Assembly: GCA_038503075.1 (NCBI GenBank)
Contig: JBCAML010000004.1
Location: 2,253,149 to 2,317,148, forward strand
Source: Gyromitra esculenta
Taxonomy: Eukaryota > Ascomycota > Pezizomycetes > Pezizales > Discinaceae
Reading direction: 5' to 3'
Length of the DNA stretch: 64,000 nucleotides
In this document: positions 23,643 to 35,567 of the stretch, piece after piece
How positions within the stretch are numbered: the first letter of the stretch is position 1
Layout: the number at the start of each line of letters is the position of its first letter
Translations under genes and position numbers: made by a program
The notes under the pieces: generated by a model
Told to the model about the DNA's origin: nothing
The model's input: the letters and a program-made list of their open reading frames with translations, nothing else
Databases searched by the model: none

Positions 23643-26600
23643 ATGCCTCTAAAAGAGTCCAAGGATGGGCGACCATCACGCTCGTCGCGACCATCGACCC
23701 GTCGCTCAACTCCTGTCAACACACCATCATCCTCCAAACCTTCTGCTCCTCCCTCTCAACCCGCTTCGGCTCCACCAAAAGCGACATCCGAAACGGCCTC
23801 GGTCTCGGGAAGTGTAAAACACGGCTCCGAATCGGACTGGTCAGAGCCGCCGTTGGCCACGCCAAAGGCATCTTATAAGGAGTACGACGATAAGGCACTG
23901 ATGAATACATCAACCCAACACATGCAGCCACTCGGAGAGCTGCCGTCCGCAAAAATGCTCGAGGCGACAAAACGTCCCTATCCACACCAGGGAAAGAAGA
24001 AGGGAAAGCAGTCTGTGAACAATGGGAATGGAGCTGGGACGGGAGGACCTTTGAGTGCGGGCAAAGTCGCGAACGGGAATGTAGGAATCGGGGGCGGAGG
24101 TGGAGGAGGCGGAGTAGTGTCGCCAACTACCCCAGGAGGATCCTCTCGTGCTACTCAGACTCAGACTGCCAAAATAAAGGTTCCCGTAATGACGACGATG
24201 CCGGCGACGACGACTCCAGCGCCCACATCAGCAGCGTCTCCAGGAGTGACGATAGGTTCGTCTGGTTCACCGCCTGCCAACCCTTCTACGCCTGCGAATG
24301 GGCCTCGGCCGACAGCTTCCGCGCCCTGGCTCAACGGGAACGCTCCGAATAGCAAAACTCCCCAAGGCCGACAGCGTTTATCTATGGTGGTTGATGCTGC
24401 GATCGAGCGGAGTGCTCAGGTTGGGAACGTTGATTTGGGACGCGCCATCAAAAAACTCTACGATGAGTCGTTATCAAACGGCCTTCTGGCGGATTTGCTG
24501 GACGCGGTGCTTGCTCAGAAGGCCACCCCGGAACAAATTCACCAGTTTCAAACCTATGTACGGAATGCTCGGGACCCAAACGCACAGTCTGCGGAACCTA
24601 GCAGTGCTGTGAATGGAACACAGCCTCCAGATGGAGGGCCTCCGAAGCTTCAGGAAACACCCCAAGGAAAGCCCCAGGAAAAGCCCCAGGATACTGTGGC
24701 AATGAACGGTTCTGCTTCTACGGGTGGCAACAGCGTCAAGAAGGAGAAAATCAGCAAAAAGGAAAAGAAGAAGAATGGGATCAAAAAACACCAGCACGGA
24801 GATCAGCAAGGGATAGCGGATGAAGATACAGATTCAGATTTAAGTTCGGTTTCTTCAGAAATGTCTGATGATAATCAAAAGGCTGGTAGTGCCGCTGCTT
24901 CAACACCTCACCAACGTAGCCGAGTTCCTTCGCCAGCCAATAACTTCACGCCAATCCAAAATGAATACCGCAGGGGTAGTGACTTTGATCATCCGGCAAA
25001 AAGGCAGAAACTTCCCACATTCGATGAAATTAAACAGGACAGCAGTATTCGTGACCCTCCGCCTGTTAGCATTACTCGGAAGGGAAATGTCAACCCCAGA
25101 AAAAGACACCGGAGTCCTAGCATATCGACTCCACCGCCCCCAGTTTCTGCTTCTTCTTCCGTTACCCCATCTTCTTCGGTCATGGCATCTACTTTGGCTC
25201 TGGCCCCGACTGAGGCTGCCCCAATTCCTGTCCAGCCACCCAAGAAAAAGAACAAGTCCAATAAGATCAAAATCTCGTGAGTGTCCATTTAAAATTCATT
25301 TCTATCAAATTTAATCCTACAAAAGTGTATTTTTTGAACATACGCCCTGGGGCATAGAAGCTGACCAGTGCGAGAATATTACAAATCAGCCCTGTCAAGA
25401 AAACTGTTACGGAGCCGTTTGTCGTGACTGCTGGGATTGGAGATCTGAGTGACCATAGACGTATTCGTTACGGATCGGAAGAGGTTTCCGTGCGTTTCCC
25501 CCGCTTTTTCCGGCACGTTTTATTATTGAGGTGAAAACAAAACTCGAAATGCTCACACTTTATCAGGAGAATGAAGATGTGTGCGCTGTGTGTAATGGTC
25601 CAGGCCGTTTTCTTTGCTGCGAACGCTGCCCTCGGTCATTTCATTTTACGTGCTTGAACCCCCCTCTGGAAGAGATTCCGGAAGGGATGTGGTTTTGCAA
25701 TAAGTGCACGACTCAGCACAACCCCCCAGCGAAACCGCCAAGAGGGCTTTTCTCAGAATTAATTGATGGTATCAATCGGAGGAATCCGACCTCGTTTAGG
25801 CTGCCATCGGATATCCGTGGGTATTTTGTTGGAGTAGAGACGGGGGCACTGGGCGAATATGTTGATGTTCGCGATAATAAGACACAGCGATTTAGGTATG
25901 TATTGCATACTAGGTGCTTTCTTACAATTGTGTGTTAACAGCATGTTTTTTCAACGCGCACAGCAAAAGTGGCTTTGTAGAAGAGTACGATACGCACAAA
26001 CTCAAAGATAAAGCCGGAAACGCGATTCTTTGTCACCATTGCGGAAAATCCGCCGTTGATGGCCAACGGATCATCTCCTGCGATTTTTGTCCGCTGAGCT
26101 GGCATCTGGATTGTATTGGGCCGATGCCCATGTCGAACCCCCCTCCAACACAAAAGAAATGGATGTGTCCTGCGCACGCCGATTGGGTATGTTCTAAACC
26201 CTTATTGGTTCTTGCATGTTTGAGGATTCACCCTGATCAGCATCCCCCTTGTTTTTATACTTGGCATTCTGACTGGATGTATAGTTGCAACCTCGACGAC
26301 CAAAGAAAGCGCCTATTGTTGATGCCTGCCTCAGAAGGGGATTCAGGAATAATGGGGTAATTGAAATTGAGAATGAAGAAGAGGCGGCGTTCGAAGAGCT
26401 CGTGATCAGCGGTGTTGTTTATAAATTGCCTGAAAGAGGGATCAAACTAGATTTCATCGAGAAAGTTAAGACGTAAGTTTTATGCGTTCAAGTAGATGCC
26501 TAGCATCTGTGGGCTGACATTGCATGTTTTGAAAATTAAAGGGATCATCAAAATATTCAGCAACAACAAAGGAGGATTGATAGGCACGGTTCACACAAAG

Positions 26601-27092
26601 CAGCAAACATTACGCCTGTCTCGACACATCCTATAACACCGTTACCTGGCCTTGAGAATCGCCCGCTTATCGATCAGCAACTTGTTCAGTACCTTCTAGA
26701 GTTTGCCGGCAAAACCCCTATATTGGCCACTCTTACTGGAGAAAGCATCAACCACTTAATACAGGCTTTGATTGTAAGTATTGCCCAATTTCCAATATAT
26801 TTGTTCTGCAGGGAGAGTCATATCTGACTGATTTTTGCGCATATAGAGCGAAGCGACCCCAACCGTAAGGGCCCTGCTGACCGAGCCTCAACCTTCTTTA
26901 ACCCCCATCACAACAAACCAGCCGCTTTCACCAGCTGCGTCCTTAGATATGACTACCACGAACACGACATTAACCACATCCGAAACCGAAAAGCAGCAAC
27001 TCTTGGCGTTGCAGGAATTGATTGCGAAGCGCTTGCAGGTCATTTCCTCGCTACCGCTGCCTCCTCCGCCCCCGCCTCACGAGACAACTTGA
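23643..27092 (+). CDS. RCO1: RCO1-type PHD-finger subunit of the Rpd3S histone deacetylase complex, seven exons
   Basis: Exons: 23643-25276, 25390-25489, 25567-25895, 25964-26186, 26285-26472, 26542-26773 and 26847-27092. The phase is kept throughout, giving 983 residues. Exon 1 codes a long disordered S/P/G/K-rich region with a nuclear-localisation-like stretch NPRKRHRSPS. PHD finger 1 (about 583-627) has the C4HC3 set CAVC, CCERC, SFHFTC, WFCNKC. After it comes the LPSDIRGYFVGVETG segment, at the place where Rco1 binds the MRG domain of Eaf3. PHD finger 2 (about 711-762) has CHHCG, CDFCPLSWHLDC, WMCPAH. Yeast Rco1 acts in Rpd3S, which deacetylates histones over transcribed genes marked by H3K36 methylation. 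The order PHD1-linker-PHD2 makes the assignment firm. The donor of intron 2 could also lie nine bases earlier, but only GTGCGT gives the in-phase EEVS-ENED join. Confidence 0.9.
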
Positions 27093-28753
27093 CTGGTCCT
27101 TTCCCACCTCGGGTTCGTATCGTTTTGTTCTCTATTTACGATCTCTGGCCGCTTGACACTCGGATCCGATAAAGGAATCTTTGCCGGGTATCATTTTTCT
27201 GCACGCCTGAATCTGAGGAGGGGGTCGGGTGGAAGGAAGAAAATAAATAAAGTGTGAATCGGGCGAAAACAAAGTGGGGCGGGAAAAGTGACAGTCACGT
27301 GATGTTATGGTTTGTTTTTTTCTTTTCTTTTTATCTCTTTTTATTACCAACCAAGGAAAATAATAGTGGGGGAGGGGGGTTCGATAGGGTGTTTTTAGTG
27401 TTTTTATTTTGCAAGAACGAGCTTCATTTTGTTGTCGATTTTACAAGTTTTATAGTCATTATTCCTCATATTTTTTCTTTCTAAAAACCCTCTGACCTAT
27501 CTCGGTTCTCTTTCTTTTTTTGGCTGGGGAGGGGAATTGCTTGTTTGCTTTCATTTATACTATTTCTTCTTTTCTTTGTTTCGAGTCGATTTGATTTGAT
27601 TTCGCTCTTCGTTTGGTGTCGCAATATTCCGGGTTTAGATTGGTAGGGGTTCGGGCAGATGAACGGACGATGTGAAGCATGGGGACTGATTATCTGTAAG
27701 AGATGTGGCCAGGACTACACAGGAAGATATGGTGATATGGCATTTGGGGGAAGGGGGGTAGTTTCTTTTATGTAACTCCCTTTTTGAGTGTTGTAGTCTT
27801 TTTTTTGTTTTACCTTGTTCATTAGTTTTGCTCTTTTTTTCTTCCCGGCTACTCTTTTAAAGCTGTTACGATGGGGGTGGTGGGAGGGGAAAGGGGTATC
27901 AATGCTAAGTCGTCTGTTAGTTGGGTAGTTTGTTCCATGTTGTGGGAAGAATAGCGAGTGAGGTGAAGATAGTAGATGAAAAGTAAGTCGTTAGGATTTC
28001 TGACTCTTGAGATCTAGAAAAAGTCCACGGTTTCCTCCTACTTTTTTGTTTTCCTGTTTTACTTATATACGGAGTGATCTGATTTCTTTCTTTCAGTTCG
28101 GGGGCTATATCATATTTGTACATTATCAATCATTTCCCTATAATTATGGAGTCGTTTCTCGGGTCGCAAGTTCCTTTGTGCGAATTCTCTGAAACTTGAT
28201 GGGTAAAGAGAGTTGAGCGGGGTTCAGCCGAGCTGGATACTAACTCCTCAGGCGAAAAAAAACGAACGAAGGGGAAGTTTACACGTGTCACAAACACCTT
28301 AGTGGAAGATTCGCTCAATTTCATCCAGTAGGGAATTTAAATAATCGCATTCTTGCAGTTCTTTCGACTCAATAACATGAAGGATATCGTCTTCCAAACA
28401 CCGAATAGGGTTCTATTCCGACTTTGGATGACAATCGAGGCTTTTAGAATCTCCGTCTGCCGCGCTAATTTTCAGGCTGGCATTACAGCCAACCGTTCGA
28501 AATGGGGGTGATTTGCCACATTATTAAAAGGGATTTACGACAAATTAACTCGTCAGCAAGGACAGAAGTTTATTCTTTTTTTTTCTTTTCTTTTGGCTCT
28601 CGTTCAACGATAACATTCATCTAGCTTGATCGCAATCACAACACTCGGGATCGGCAGTTGTTTGATGAGCTTGCGTAAGACCTATTCTGGGTTCTTTTAA
28701 ATCATCACGCCTGGGGTTCCATATCCCATGTGATTTAATTGTGCCGAGGCATC

Positions 28754-28771
28754 CGAGTGATATTACATGAC
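28754..28771 (+). promoter_or_regulatory. Dispersed 18-bp motif, copy 8, inside a palindrome
   Basis: Reads CGAGTGATATTACATGAC. With its flanks (28753-28775) CCGAGT and ACTCGG form a 6-bp inverted repeat around the motif, unlike the other copies. Confidence 0.65.
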
Positions 28772-29590
28772 TCGGACCGGTCGAGGCAAAAATCATCCCA
28801 TTTCTAGCCGTGCACTAGAGTGTTATATTGGCAATTAGACATAGATTAGATTTCCCTTGACAACTTTATCCCTACCGAACCCTAATATACTATTATACTA
28901 GAACGGTTGAGGCATTTCATACTAATACGGCCATCGTTCTATGGATACGAAGTGCTGGGGCGGCAGACTTCTATTATTTTCAGTTATTTCTAGACACCTA
29001 TGGTCGGATTTTGCTAGCGGTAAAACTAATTATAAGCGTGCGATAAACTGGACGAATGATCTATTGGGAGGATTAGGCGAGTTTGCTAATTCCTTGTCGG
29101 CGGGTTGGCCTTCGAGCTATCTCTGGTCATATCTCTATTCTATAGGAAAATCCAACGTGGAGATCACCATGGAGTATATAATTTACGCCATCATAGAGTC
29201 GCAAGTAATGCCTAGTGTATCTAGAAGAGGATTGATGAGTTCCTCTTGCTGACTGGAAAGTTGATGGAAAGCTTTTATGGGTCAGTTCAAACCTAATGAC
29301 TCCTTCGATTTAACCTTCCTCCAGTAACTGAAGTTATTTATTTTTCACTGTCTATACCCTTGTCTCCATTCCGAGGCCCGCTTGTCTACATGCCACTCAG
29401 CCCCTGAATGGCTGCCTCGGATAGATCAGCTACAATTCAATGCAGTGAGAGGTTGTAGGCGAAAATAAGACATAACGTGGAGATCCTATGGGACAAATAA
29501 AATGTATTAGATGAAGATGAAAAGTTACAATTATGCGTTGGATCCGGAGGAGGGTTTGAGGAGTGTCTAGAGAAATCTAGTGTATCTAGC

Positions 29591-29608
29591 CGAGTGATAT
29601 TGTGTGAT
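29591..29608 (+). promoter_or_regulatory. Dispersed 18-bp motif, copy 9 (GTGAT variant)
   Basis: Reads CGAGTGATATTGTGTGAT. The second half-site is GTGAT. Confidence 0.6.
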
Positions 29609-30275
29609 TTTAGTGGGGTTATATCCCAAGAGTAAAAGGCCTCATTTGCCTAGGGCTACTTCAGTTTCTGTGTACTTTACTAGTGCAAATTTTGCCATTG
29701 TATATACAGTATACTATTCTTAATTCACTTGTTTGATCTACAGTACAGTGACAGTAGGAGTCCCAGGTGGATAAGTAAACGTAGGTGGATAATGAAAGTT
29801 GAATTGCCTCCAAGTCTAAGAAAACACTTCAAAAAGCCACCTTTCATGATCTGAATATAGCTTACGGTTGATTTTCTGCCTCTCATTTAAATATCCTCTA
29901 AGACCACCGGACTCTCCGCTCTATTTTCACAGCCTCCCATAAGCCTATCCCACACAGCCCACCTTACACACTGCTAGTTACCAACCCTCAACACATCTTC
30001 TGTTGTAATTGTGGGGGATCTCCATATAACGGTTGTTCTCGCAACTAAGTCAGTATTAATTGTTACCGATGATAGCATCATGAAAAAACCCCGCCTCCAA
30101 AGCGCTCTGGCAAGGAAAATCATGGTAGTGATTACCAATCCCATTATATCGATGGACTACCTTTCTATATTAGAGAATGATAGAATCCGTTTATTTATGC
30201 ATCCGTATGAGCAATCGCGGCAGCAGCATGCGTACTTTACGCTGCGAGAAATCGCCGGACTTGTTGAGCCCTATC

Positions 30276-30828
30276 ATGATTCGGCGGAATTACGTCGCTG
30301 CCCGCCTAACGGAATACTGGACACCAAAACCAGACTTCCTTGGTAGGTTTTTTTTTATAATACTATGATTATAAATACTAATACTTAATTCCTACAAGAC
30401 CTAACTTCACGAATAAACACAGAATAGCTATCCGGCTTCGTCAATGGGACGACCCCTCAATATTTCTATTTCTTGAATATTATATAGCTACAACGCTTCA
30501 CGAGTAGGTATATCAATCTCTTGTTGCAGGTGTCCTTTTGATACCCACCCATATACCAAATTTGCTCTTCCTATTAGGCTTGCTCATTGCCTACCACCTA
30601 CATGACGATAAATTCTACGCATTTCTGCGGGAACATGGGGGGAATACACAGCCACCCATCGCTCCGGTCCTAATGGAACGCTTTGAATTGGTAGCCCGAA
30701 AGCTGAGCCTCGCCGGAGCAGCAGGAGCGACCGCAGCAACATTTTTGAGGGTAGGTGGACTCGAAACTTCGAAAGCTTCCGAGATAAGAACTAGTAGTAC
30801 ACAGCAAGTAGAGCAAGAAAGAAGTTAG
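30276..30828 (+). CDS. Putative small two-exon gene with one membrane segment
   Basis: Exon 1 is 30276-30342 and exon 2 is 30530-30828, together 122 codons in phase. The donor is GTAGGT and the acceptor TTGTTGCAG after a pyrimidine run; the intron (187 bp) is long for this window. The product starts MIRRNYVAARLTEYW. It has a hydrophobic stretch NLLFLLGLLIAYHL about residues 32-45, then a charged region and an Ala/Gly-rich segment, and ends in S/T/E-rich sequence. I do not recognise it. The frame is open upstream of the chosen ATG, so there may be a further 5' exon. The alternative is non-coding DNA with chance splice signals. Confidence 0.35.
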
Positions 30829-31728
30829 AAATCCTGAGGAACGACACGACACCCCCAAGTCAAATAGAAACTGCCAGCTCGCCTGGCCTGACCAAACATT
30901 TCTGTAGTTTATTATAACAGTTCTAATCCCGCAGAAATTAGTAGCTATCAGTAATAGAGATGCTCAGACACGTATGGCTCCTCGGATAGCGATTTGAAGT
31001 AGAGAATATTTAAAACTGCCTTCGAACGATTCTTCATAAACAATCACTCGAAGTCATGAATTCGGTAGAGAAAATTTATTGCTTAAGAAAATATAGGCTA
31101 GTTTTCTGCAGCGTAAATGCCCATGAGTGCAGAAACCGGGTCCTCGGTAGCCTCTAGGACGGGCATAAATTTCACGGTAGTTTTGGCCTTTCAAACTCCC
31201 GGTAATCTAGTAGTGATAGGATGGAAGCGGTCACGAAAAAAAGGGGAAATGCATCGTACTGAGGTATTTGGGCCGGCTAACCGCAGTCAGGTGTACGGAG
31301 GCCGGGTTAGATCCGGATGGTTCCTCCCAAGCTCGTCAATCCATAACCCTAACCCTAATTCACGAAAAAACGCGCAGGCTCCAGGTCATACGGTACGTGT
31401 TCGTTAATTCTCTCGCTATAGAAGAACTAAAATTCTGGCAACCTAGGAAATTTGACTTACTATCATAGACTGTCACTCGTGGCTTGGCGCGTCTCGTGCC
31501 CTCGGCATCCACCTATCTAAATCTTCTCTAGTGAGCTCACCGCCTATATGTGTATTATATCGTTCGCCTCCTAATATAATATTGCAGTAGATGTGATTCT
31601 CAGTGCCCCAGACCAAAATTCTCAAGGGAGACGTGCTTCTAGAGGTATGGCACAGCGCCACACCATCTATATCACGGTATTTCTCATCATGGTGAATTAG
31701 CTAGATCTCACGACAACCTTCAAATCCA
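30829..31728. other. Intergenic with short telomere-like stretch
   Basis: No supported gene. It holds motif copy 10 at 31033 and, near 31343-31356, two head-to-tail CCCTAA units (the fungal telomere repeat, C strand), which are too short to mean an old chromosome end on their own. Confidence 0.45.
31033..31050 (-). promoter_or_regulatory. Dispersed 18-bp motif, copy 10
   Basis: On the minus strand it reads CGAGTGATTGTTTATGAA. It lies 205 bp beyond the stop of the putative gene at 30276-30828 and faces it. Confidence 0.65.
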
Positions 31729-32031
31729 ATGGAAGCCCAACAAATCAGAGCCCGGTTACTAGAAACGATAATTCGAGAGAATGCGGCGAACGTGGCGTGG
31801 ATAGCCAACCTATATATAAGAAACCCTAATAACCAAAATCACCCACCAACTCGCGAAGACGAGGAGGGCTACAGAAACTCAACTCACCAAAGCAAAACTT
31901 TCTCTGAAGAAACCGCCTTACCTATCTTTATCGACTGCGTGTTGTTCATGAGGCTTTTCGCATTGAGCCGCGAGATCGTTCGCAAGGCTTCAGAAGACCA
32001 AGCTCAGACCTATGAGGTTGGGGGACGGTGA
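31729..32031 (+). CDS. Hypothetical protein, 100 residues
   Basis: Single frame from ATG 31729 to TGA. The product starts MEAQQIRARLLETIIREN and ends QAQTYEVGGR. It looks like a small soluble helical protein: amphipathic N-terminal helix, a polar N/H/P/D/E-rich middle and a second helix with LFMRLFALSREIV. It has one Cys and no metal-site pattern. Composition is protein-like rather than random, but I know no family for it. There may be an unseen intron or a larger gene. Confidence 0.4.
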   Translation: MEAQQIRARLLETIIRENAANVAWIANLYIRNPNNQNHPPTREDEEGYRNSTHQSKTFSEETALPIFIDCVLFMRLFALSREIVRKASEDQAQTYEVGGR

Positions 32032-34054
32032 GGCCCCCTCTGCTTACCCAGTATAAGTCCATTCGAGGGTGATGCTGGTCCGGCCCTGTAGGAAGAGACC
32101 AAGGATCGTTCTTTTACCTTTTTTTTTAACCTTATCCAAGAGCCAGCCCCCTTAAACGTATTCACTTATTTTTTTTTAAAAAAAAAAGGTGATCCGGCTT
32201 TCTAGATCCGTGGAAAATATTTATCTCGCTGAACCAACGACAGGCTATAGTATGGGGCTTGAATCAAGAGAAACCGATCAAGAGCAAATCAGTGCTTGAT
32301 ATCACAGATGAAAATTCTGCTGCGAGAACCCAAAGGCAAAGAAACTTGTAATCCTCATGAACGGCAAAAGACATCCATTAGGTTGACCAAATCGGTCCTG
32401 GCGGTTGCTTTGGTGGGGGGGTACGACAGCAATTGTAGCGCTCCATCAAACATAGAGTTATCTCTACCTAGCACCTGCTGCCATAGCCTCGAAGCTGTAT
32501 GCAGGTGTGGAACCTTCTTTTCCTTCTCACTAGCTTCCTCCCTTGTCTCTCGATGGTGAAAGAGATATTGACCATTGGCTTGGTAAACGAGCGGGTGAGT
32601 TTTACTGCTAGAATAAGGGAGGTAAGCGTGATCTGGCGACAGCCAAGAGGAGCCAGACAAAGGCGGAACTGGGGTTATGAACATAAGCGCTCTGTGTACT
32701 GTACAGTAACGGCGTGGTAAGCCCACCAAACCCACAACTCCTGAAAACACGCGGAGTAGAACGGAAACAGCACTCCCGCACTACCGTGGGGCCAGTTGGC
32801 AGGTTCCCTAAACGCACGAATACGAATACGGAAAAAAGTTAAGCCCGACCTCGGCCTCGGAGAGTTAGTGCATCCGATCGCCTGATTTATCTTCTACCTT
32901 AAGGATCGGAGATTATTGCATTAAAGCAGGTAGTGGGGCTGAGGGCTCTTGGCAATGGATAAATAATCGCCTGGGGTGATGATGGATGGGCAATAATCAG
33001 ACACAGAACCAGCTTGACAGCTTGATGGTACGATAAGGCTGAATAGTCTGCAGTATAAGCGGGTGCGTTATTGGTGATTGTAGCTATCCAGTGTTGGCTC
33101 TTAATCGCAAGGCAAATGACACATGTAGTGCTTAATGAATATATATGCACAAGATTATTGAGCACCATGCAGGTTGGAAACAAAATTCCGAGGATTCAGC
33201 CAATCGGATCATACAACAATGGATGTCAACCGCAGCCCTTAAAAAGAATTAGAGCATTTCACTCTCCGCACTGCTACGCCTTCTCAAACCACTGGAATAC
33301 AAACCCCAATCACTGGAGCACACTTCGAACATCGCCTGTTGGAATAGAAGGAAGACTAATCGACAACCTCGAATCACATCCAGGGTGGCAGAAACCAGTA
33401 AGCACGGTAGCGGAGCAACCTCAACCCCGCGAACCATAAGAATGCTAGCCGAAGTCTAAAAGCACGGCAGTTAATATTCACAGGTTCTCACTCGTGACCT
33501 TCGTTAGATACCCTTCGAGAAGAAGCTTAAACGTTTTGCGCATGATATTTGTTAATAGCAATTCAGATACTAGCAAATACGCTTATATACTAGCTTTAAC
33601 AAAGTTCTCGGTTGGCGGGTAACGCGCTATCCGCTATCCGCTATTACTGATCTCTCCGTAACTACATGTATTTGGCGTTTAAGTGAACCCAAGGACAAAA
33701 AATTCCCATATACACAGAAAGAAAGAAAAAAGCATACTTTAGTCTTACTTTCTTGGAATCCTATCCAACCTCAAGTAAACCAGAAATTCATCTCCCCAAA
33801 TAAAGGCCCCGTGGAAAAAAAAATACAATCGAACATAAAATTTCAACCGTCAAATTAAAGAGACTGCAATATGCAAGAGGATTGCGCCAAGACAACATAA
33901 GAGAACCAACTCCTAAACCAAATGTACCCAGCAAAAAACAAAAATACAAATGAGCCGTGGGGGAATAAGACTAGTCGCGTTGTAATGATGACGTTTGTCT
34001 GTTCAATTATTTAAGGTACGCCGACCTTACCGGTACCCCAGTCAACACCTTAAT
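32032..34054. other. Intergenic
   Basis: Overlapping frames on both strands at 32.3-33.4 kb are short and unsupported. T and A runs occur at 32.12-32.19 kb. At 33626-33647 GCTATCC is repeated about three times. A variant of the dispersed motif is at 33477. The right end is the 3' flank of the PAP2 gene. Confidence 0.45.
33477..33494 (-). promoter_or_regulatory. Dispersed 18-bp motif, variant
   Basis: On the minus strand it reads CGAGTGAGAACCTGTGAA: G at position 8 and GTGAA as second half-site, but the spacing is kept. Confidence 0.4.
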
Positions 34055-35567
34055 CTACCGGCGGTTGGATCCACAGTTCGGTTTCGGCTTTTCGACCCGT
34101 AGCACCCACAGGAGCAAATCCTCCAGCGGCAAAAATATCAAAAATATACGGTTACACAGCAATGCGATCGTCGCAACCAAAGCGCCAGCAATTGCATCAA
34201 GCCAATACTATTATCAAATTCCCAGTCAGCCTTACTCGGTGATAAATATTTTTCTCGATGAAATGAAGCAATAACTCACATGATTCGCCGTTGCGACAAT
34301 TGTGATCAAGATCATAGTCGGGTATGTAACACCTAAAACACAGTACCAAACCTTCCACCACCGTCCAACACCGGGAAGTTGTAATGATTTTCCCTTCCTT
34401 CCACCATACTGCAGGCCAATGCACCCAAGAATACCGGAATGGTAGATAAGTGTGGTTCCAATCATAAACGAGTACCCAAAATGCATGCTCGGCATGGCTG
34501 CAAGGTGGTTCACAAATTTTCCGCTCATCCAAACGCTTTCAGCGTCATCACGACGAACAGTATCGATAAACCCATATTCTTTCGGAAGTAGCCGAGGAGG
34601 CATGCACGGGAAAAGGGCGAAGATGATGAATGCGAACCAGTTACAGAGCGTTACAGTACGGCGAACGGTTGCGAAAATTGAGTGATTAGGGGCGGAATAG
34701 TAGTACCATGCAAGGAAGCTAAAAGCTGTTAGCTCTCCGAATTTAACGCTGAAACTACGTTGGGAGACCCTACAAAACAGTGCCTGGTATATGGATCAAC
34801 GCATAGGTTTTATTCAGAAACGTCAATAGACCTTGGTGACCATCCATAAACCACTTTTGCACCTCGATCTCCTGCACCGGAAGTAAAAACCTCAAAGGCG
34901 TAAACTGTTCCGCGGATAATACCTTCAACCCATTCGTTTGAGCGGTATCCCAGATGTCGTCTGAAAACATTTCCTGCGAAAGAATATGCGATATCCGATA
35001 AATGGCATAAGTCATGATCCAGTAGAACATCTCCATTAGAAACGGAAACTTGTAGAGTATCCTTGAGTGCCAGTGTCCGGCAAACCGGGAGGAGTTCGGT
35101 GTCAGGATTACAGCCCCGCAGCAGTAGCGCTGCTTAGGTGGATTCTTAGACGTCGATAAGACTTCCAAATCCTCTCCATCGTCCTCAGATGTCATGAGTT
35201 CTTCGTGGGAAGGTCGACGGGGTGAGCTGTCACGGGAGGAGGACCCTGGAGAGGACAAGGGTGAGAATTCATGACTTGGGTGACCAAGGAGAGACTTGTA
35301 TGATGCTGAACGATTAAAGATGTTGAAATGTCTACGGCGGGTATAGAAACAGGCAAAGAAAAGGATGCTGGCCACGATCTTTCATGTCATGTCAGTCAAA
35401 TCCTCGTAGATAAACAAGTGAGGAATGAAAGTACTGACCACTGGCTCACCCCATCCAGGGAGTTTCCAAGCTGGATCGCTATTCCAGTCCGCTGGGGGAG
35501 CAGATGTCAGAGGTGTTACAGCTGCTTCCACAACGGAAGAGACCGTATATGTTGTTGGCGTAGCCAT
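34055..35567 (-). CDS. PAP2-superfamily integral membrane protein (Aur1-like phosphatase/transferase domain), four exons
   Basis: Exons: 35567-35439, 35378-34774, 34718-34280 and 34207-34055, giving 441 residues in phase. The start MATPTTYTVSSVVEAAV is followed by a cytosolic S/P-rich loop in exon 2, then several hydrophobic segments (for example FLMEMFYWIMTYAIYR and CNWFAFIIFALFPCMPP). PAP2 signatures: AMPSMHFGYSF with the S-x-H motif (C2), and NHYWLDAIAGA with the catalytic H-x3-D (C3), which is restored only by the splice of exon 3 to exon 4. Proteins of this superfamily hydrolyse or transfer phosphate-lipid head groups; Aur1 makes inositol phosphorylceramide. The substrate here cannot be told from sequence. 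Introns have good branch sites (GCTAAC before exon 3). It is likely resident in the endoplasmic reticulum or Golgi. Confidence 0.85.

Larger units (their letters stand above)
27093..30275. other. Intergenic
   Basis: 27.1-28.2 kb is T-rich, as expected for the 3' flank of RCO1. Frames such as 28941-29252 (+) have no supporting signals. Motif copies are at 28754 and 29591. No transposon or RNA gene is recognisable. Confidence 0.5.
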
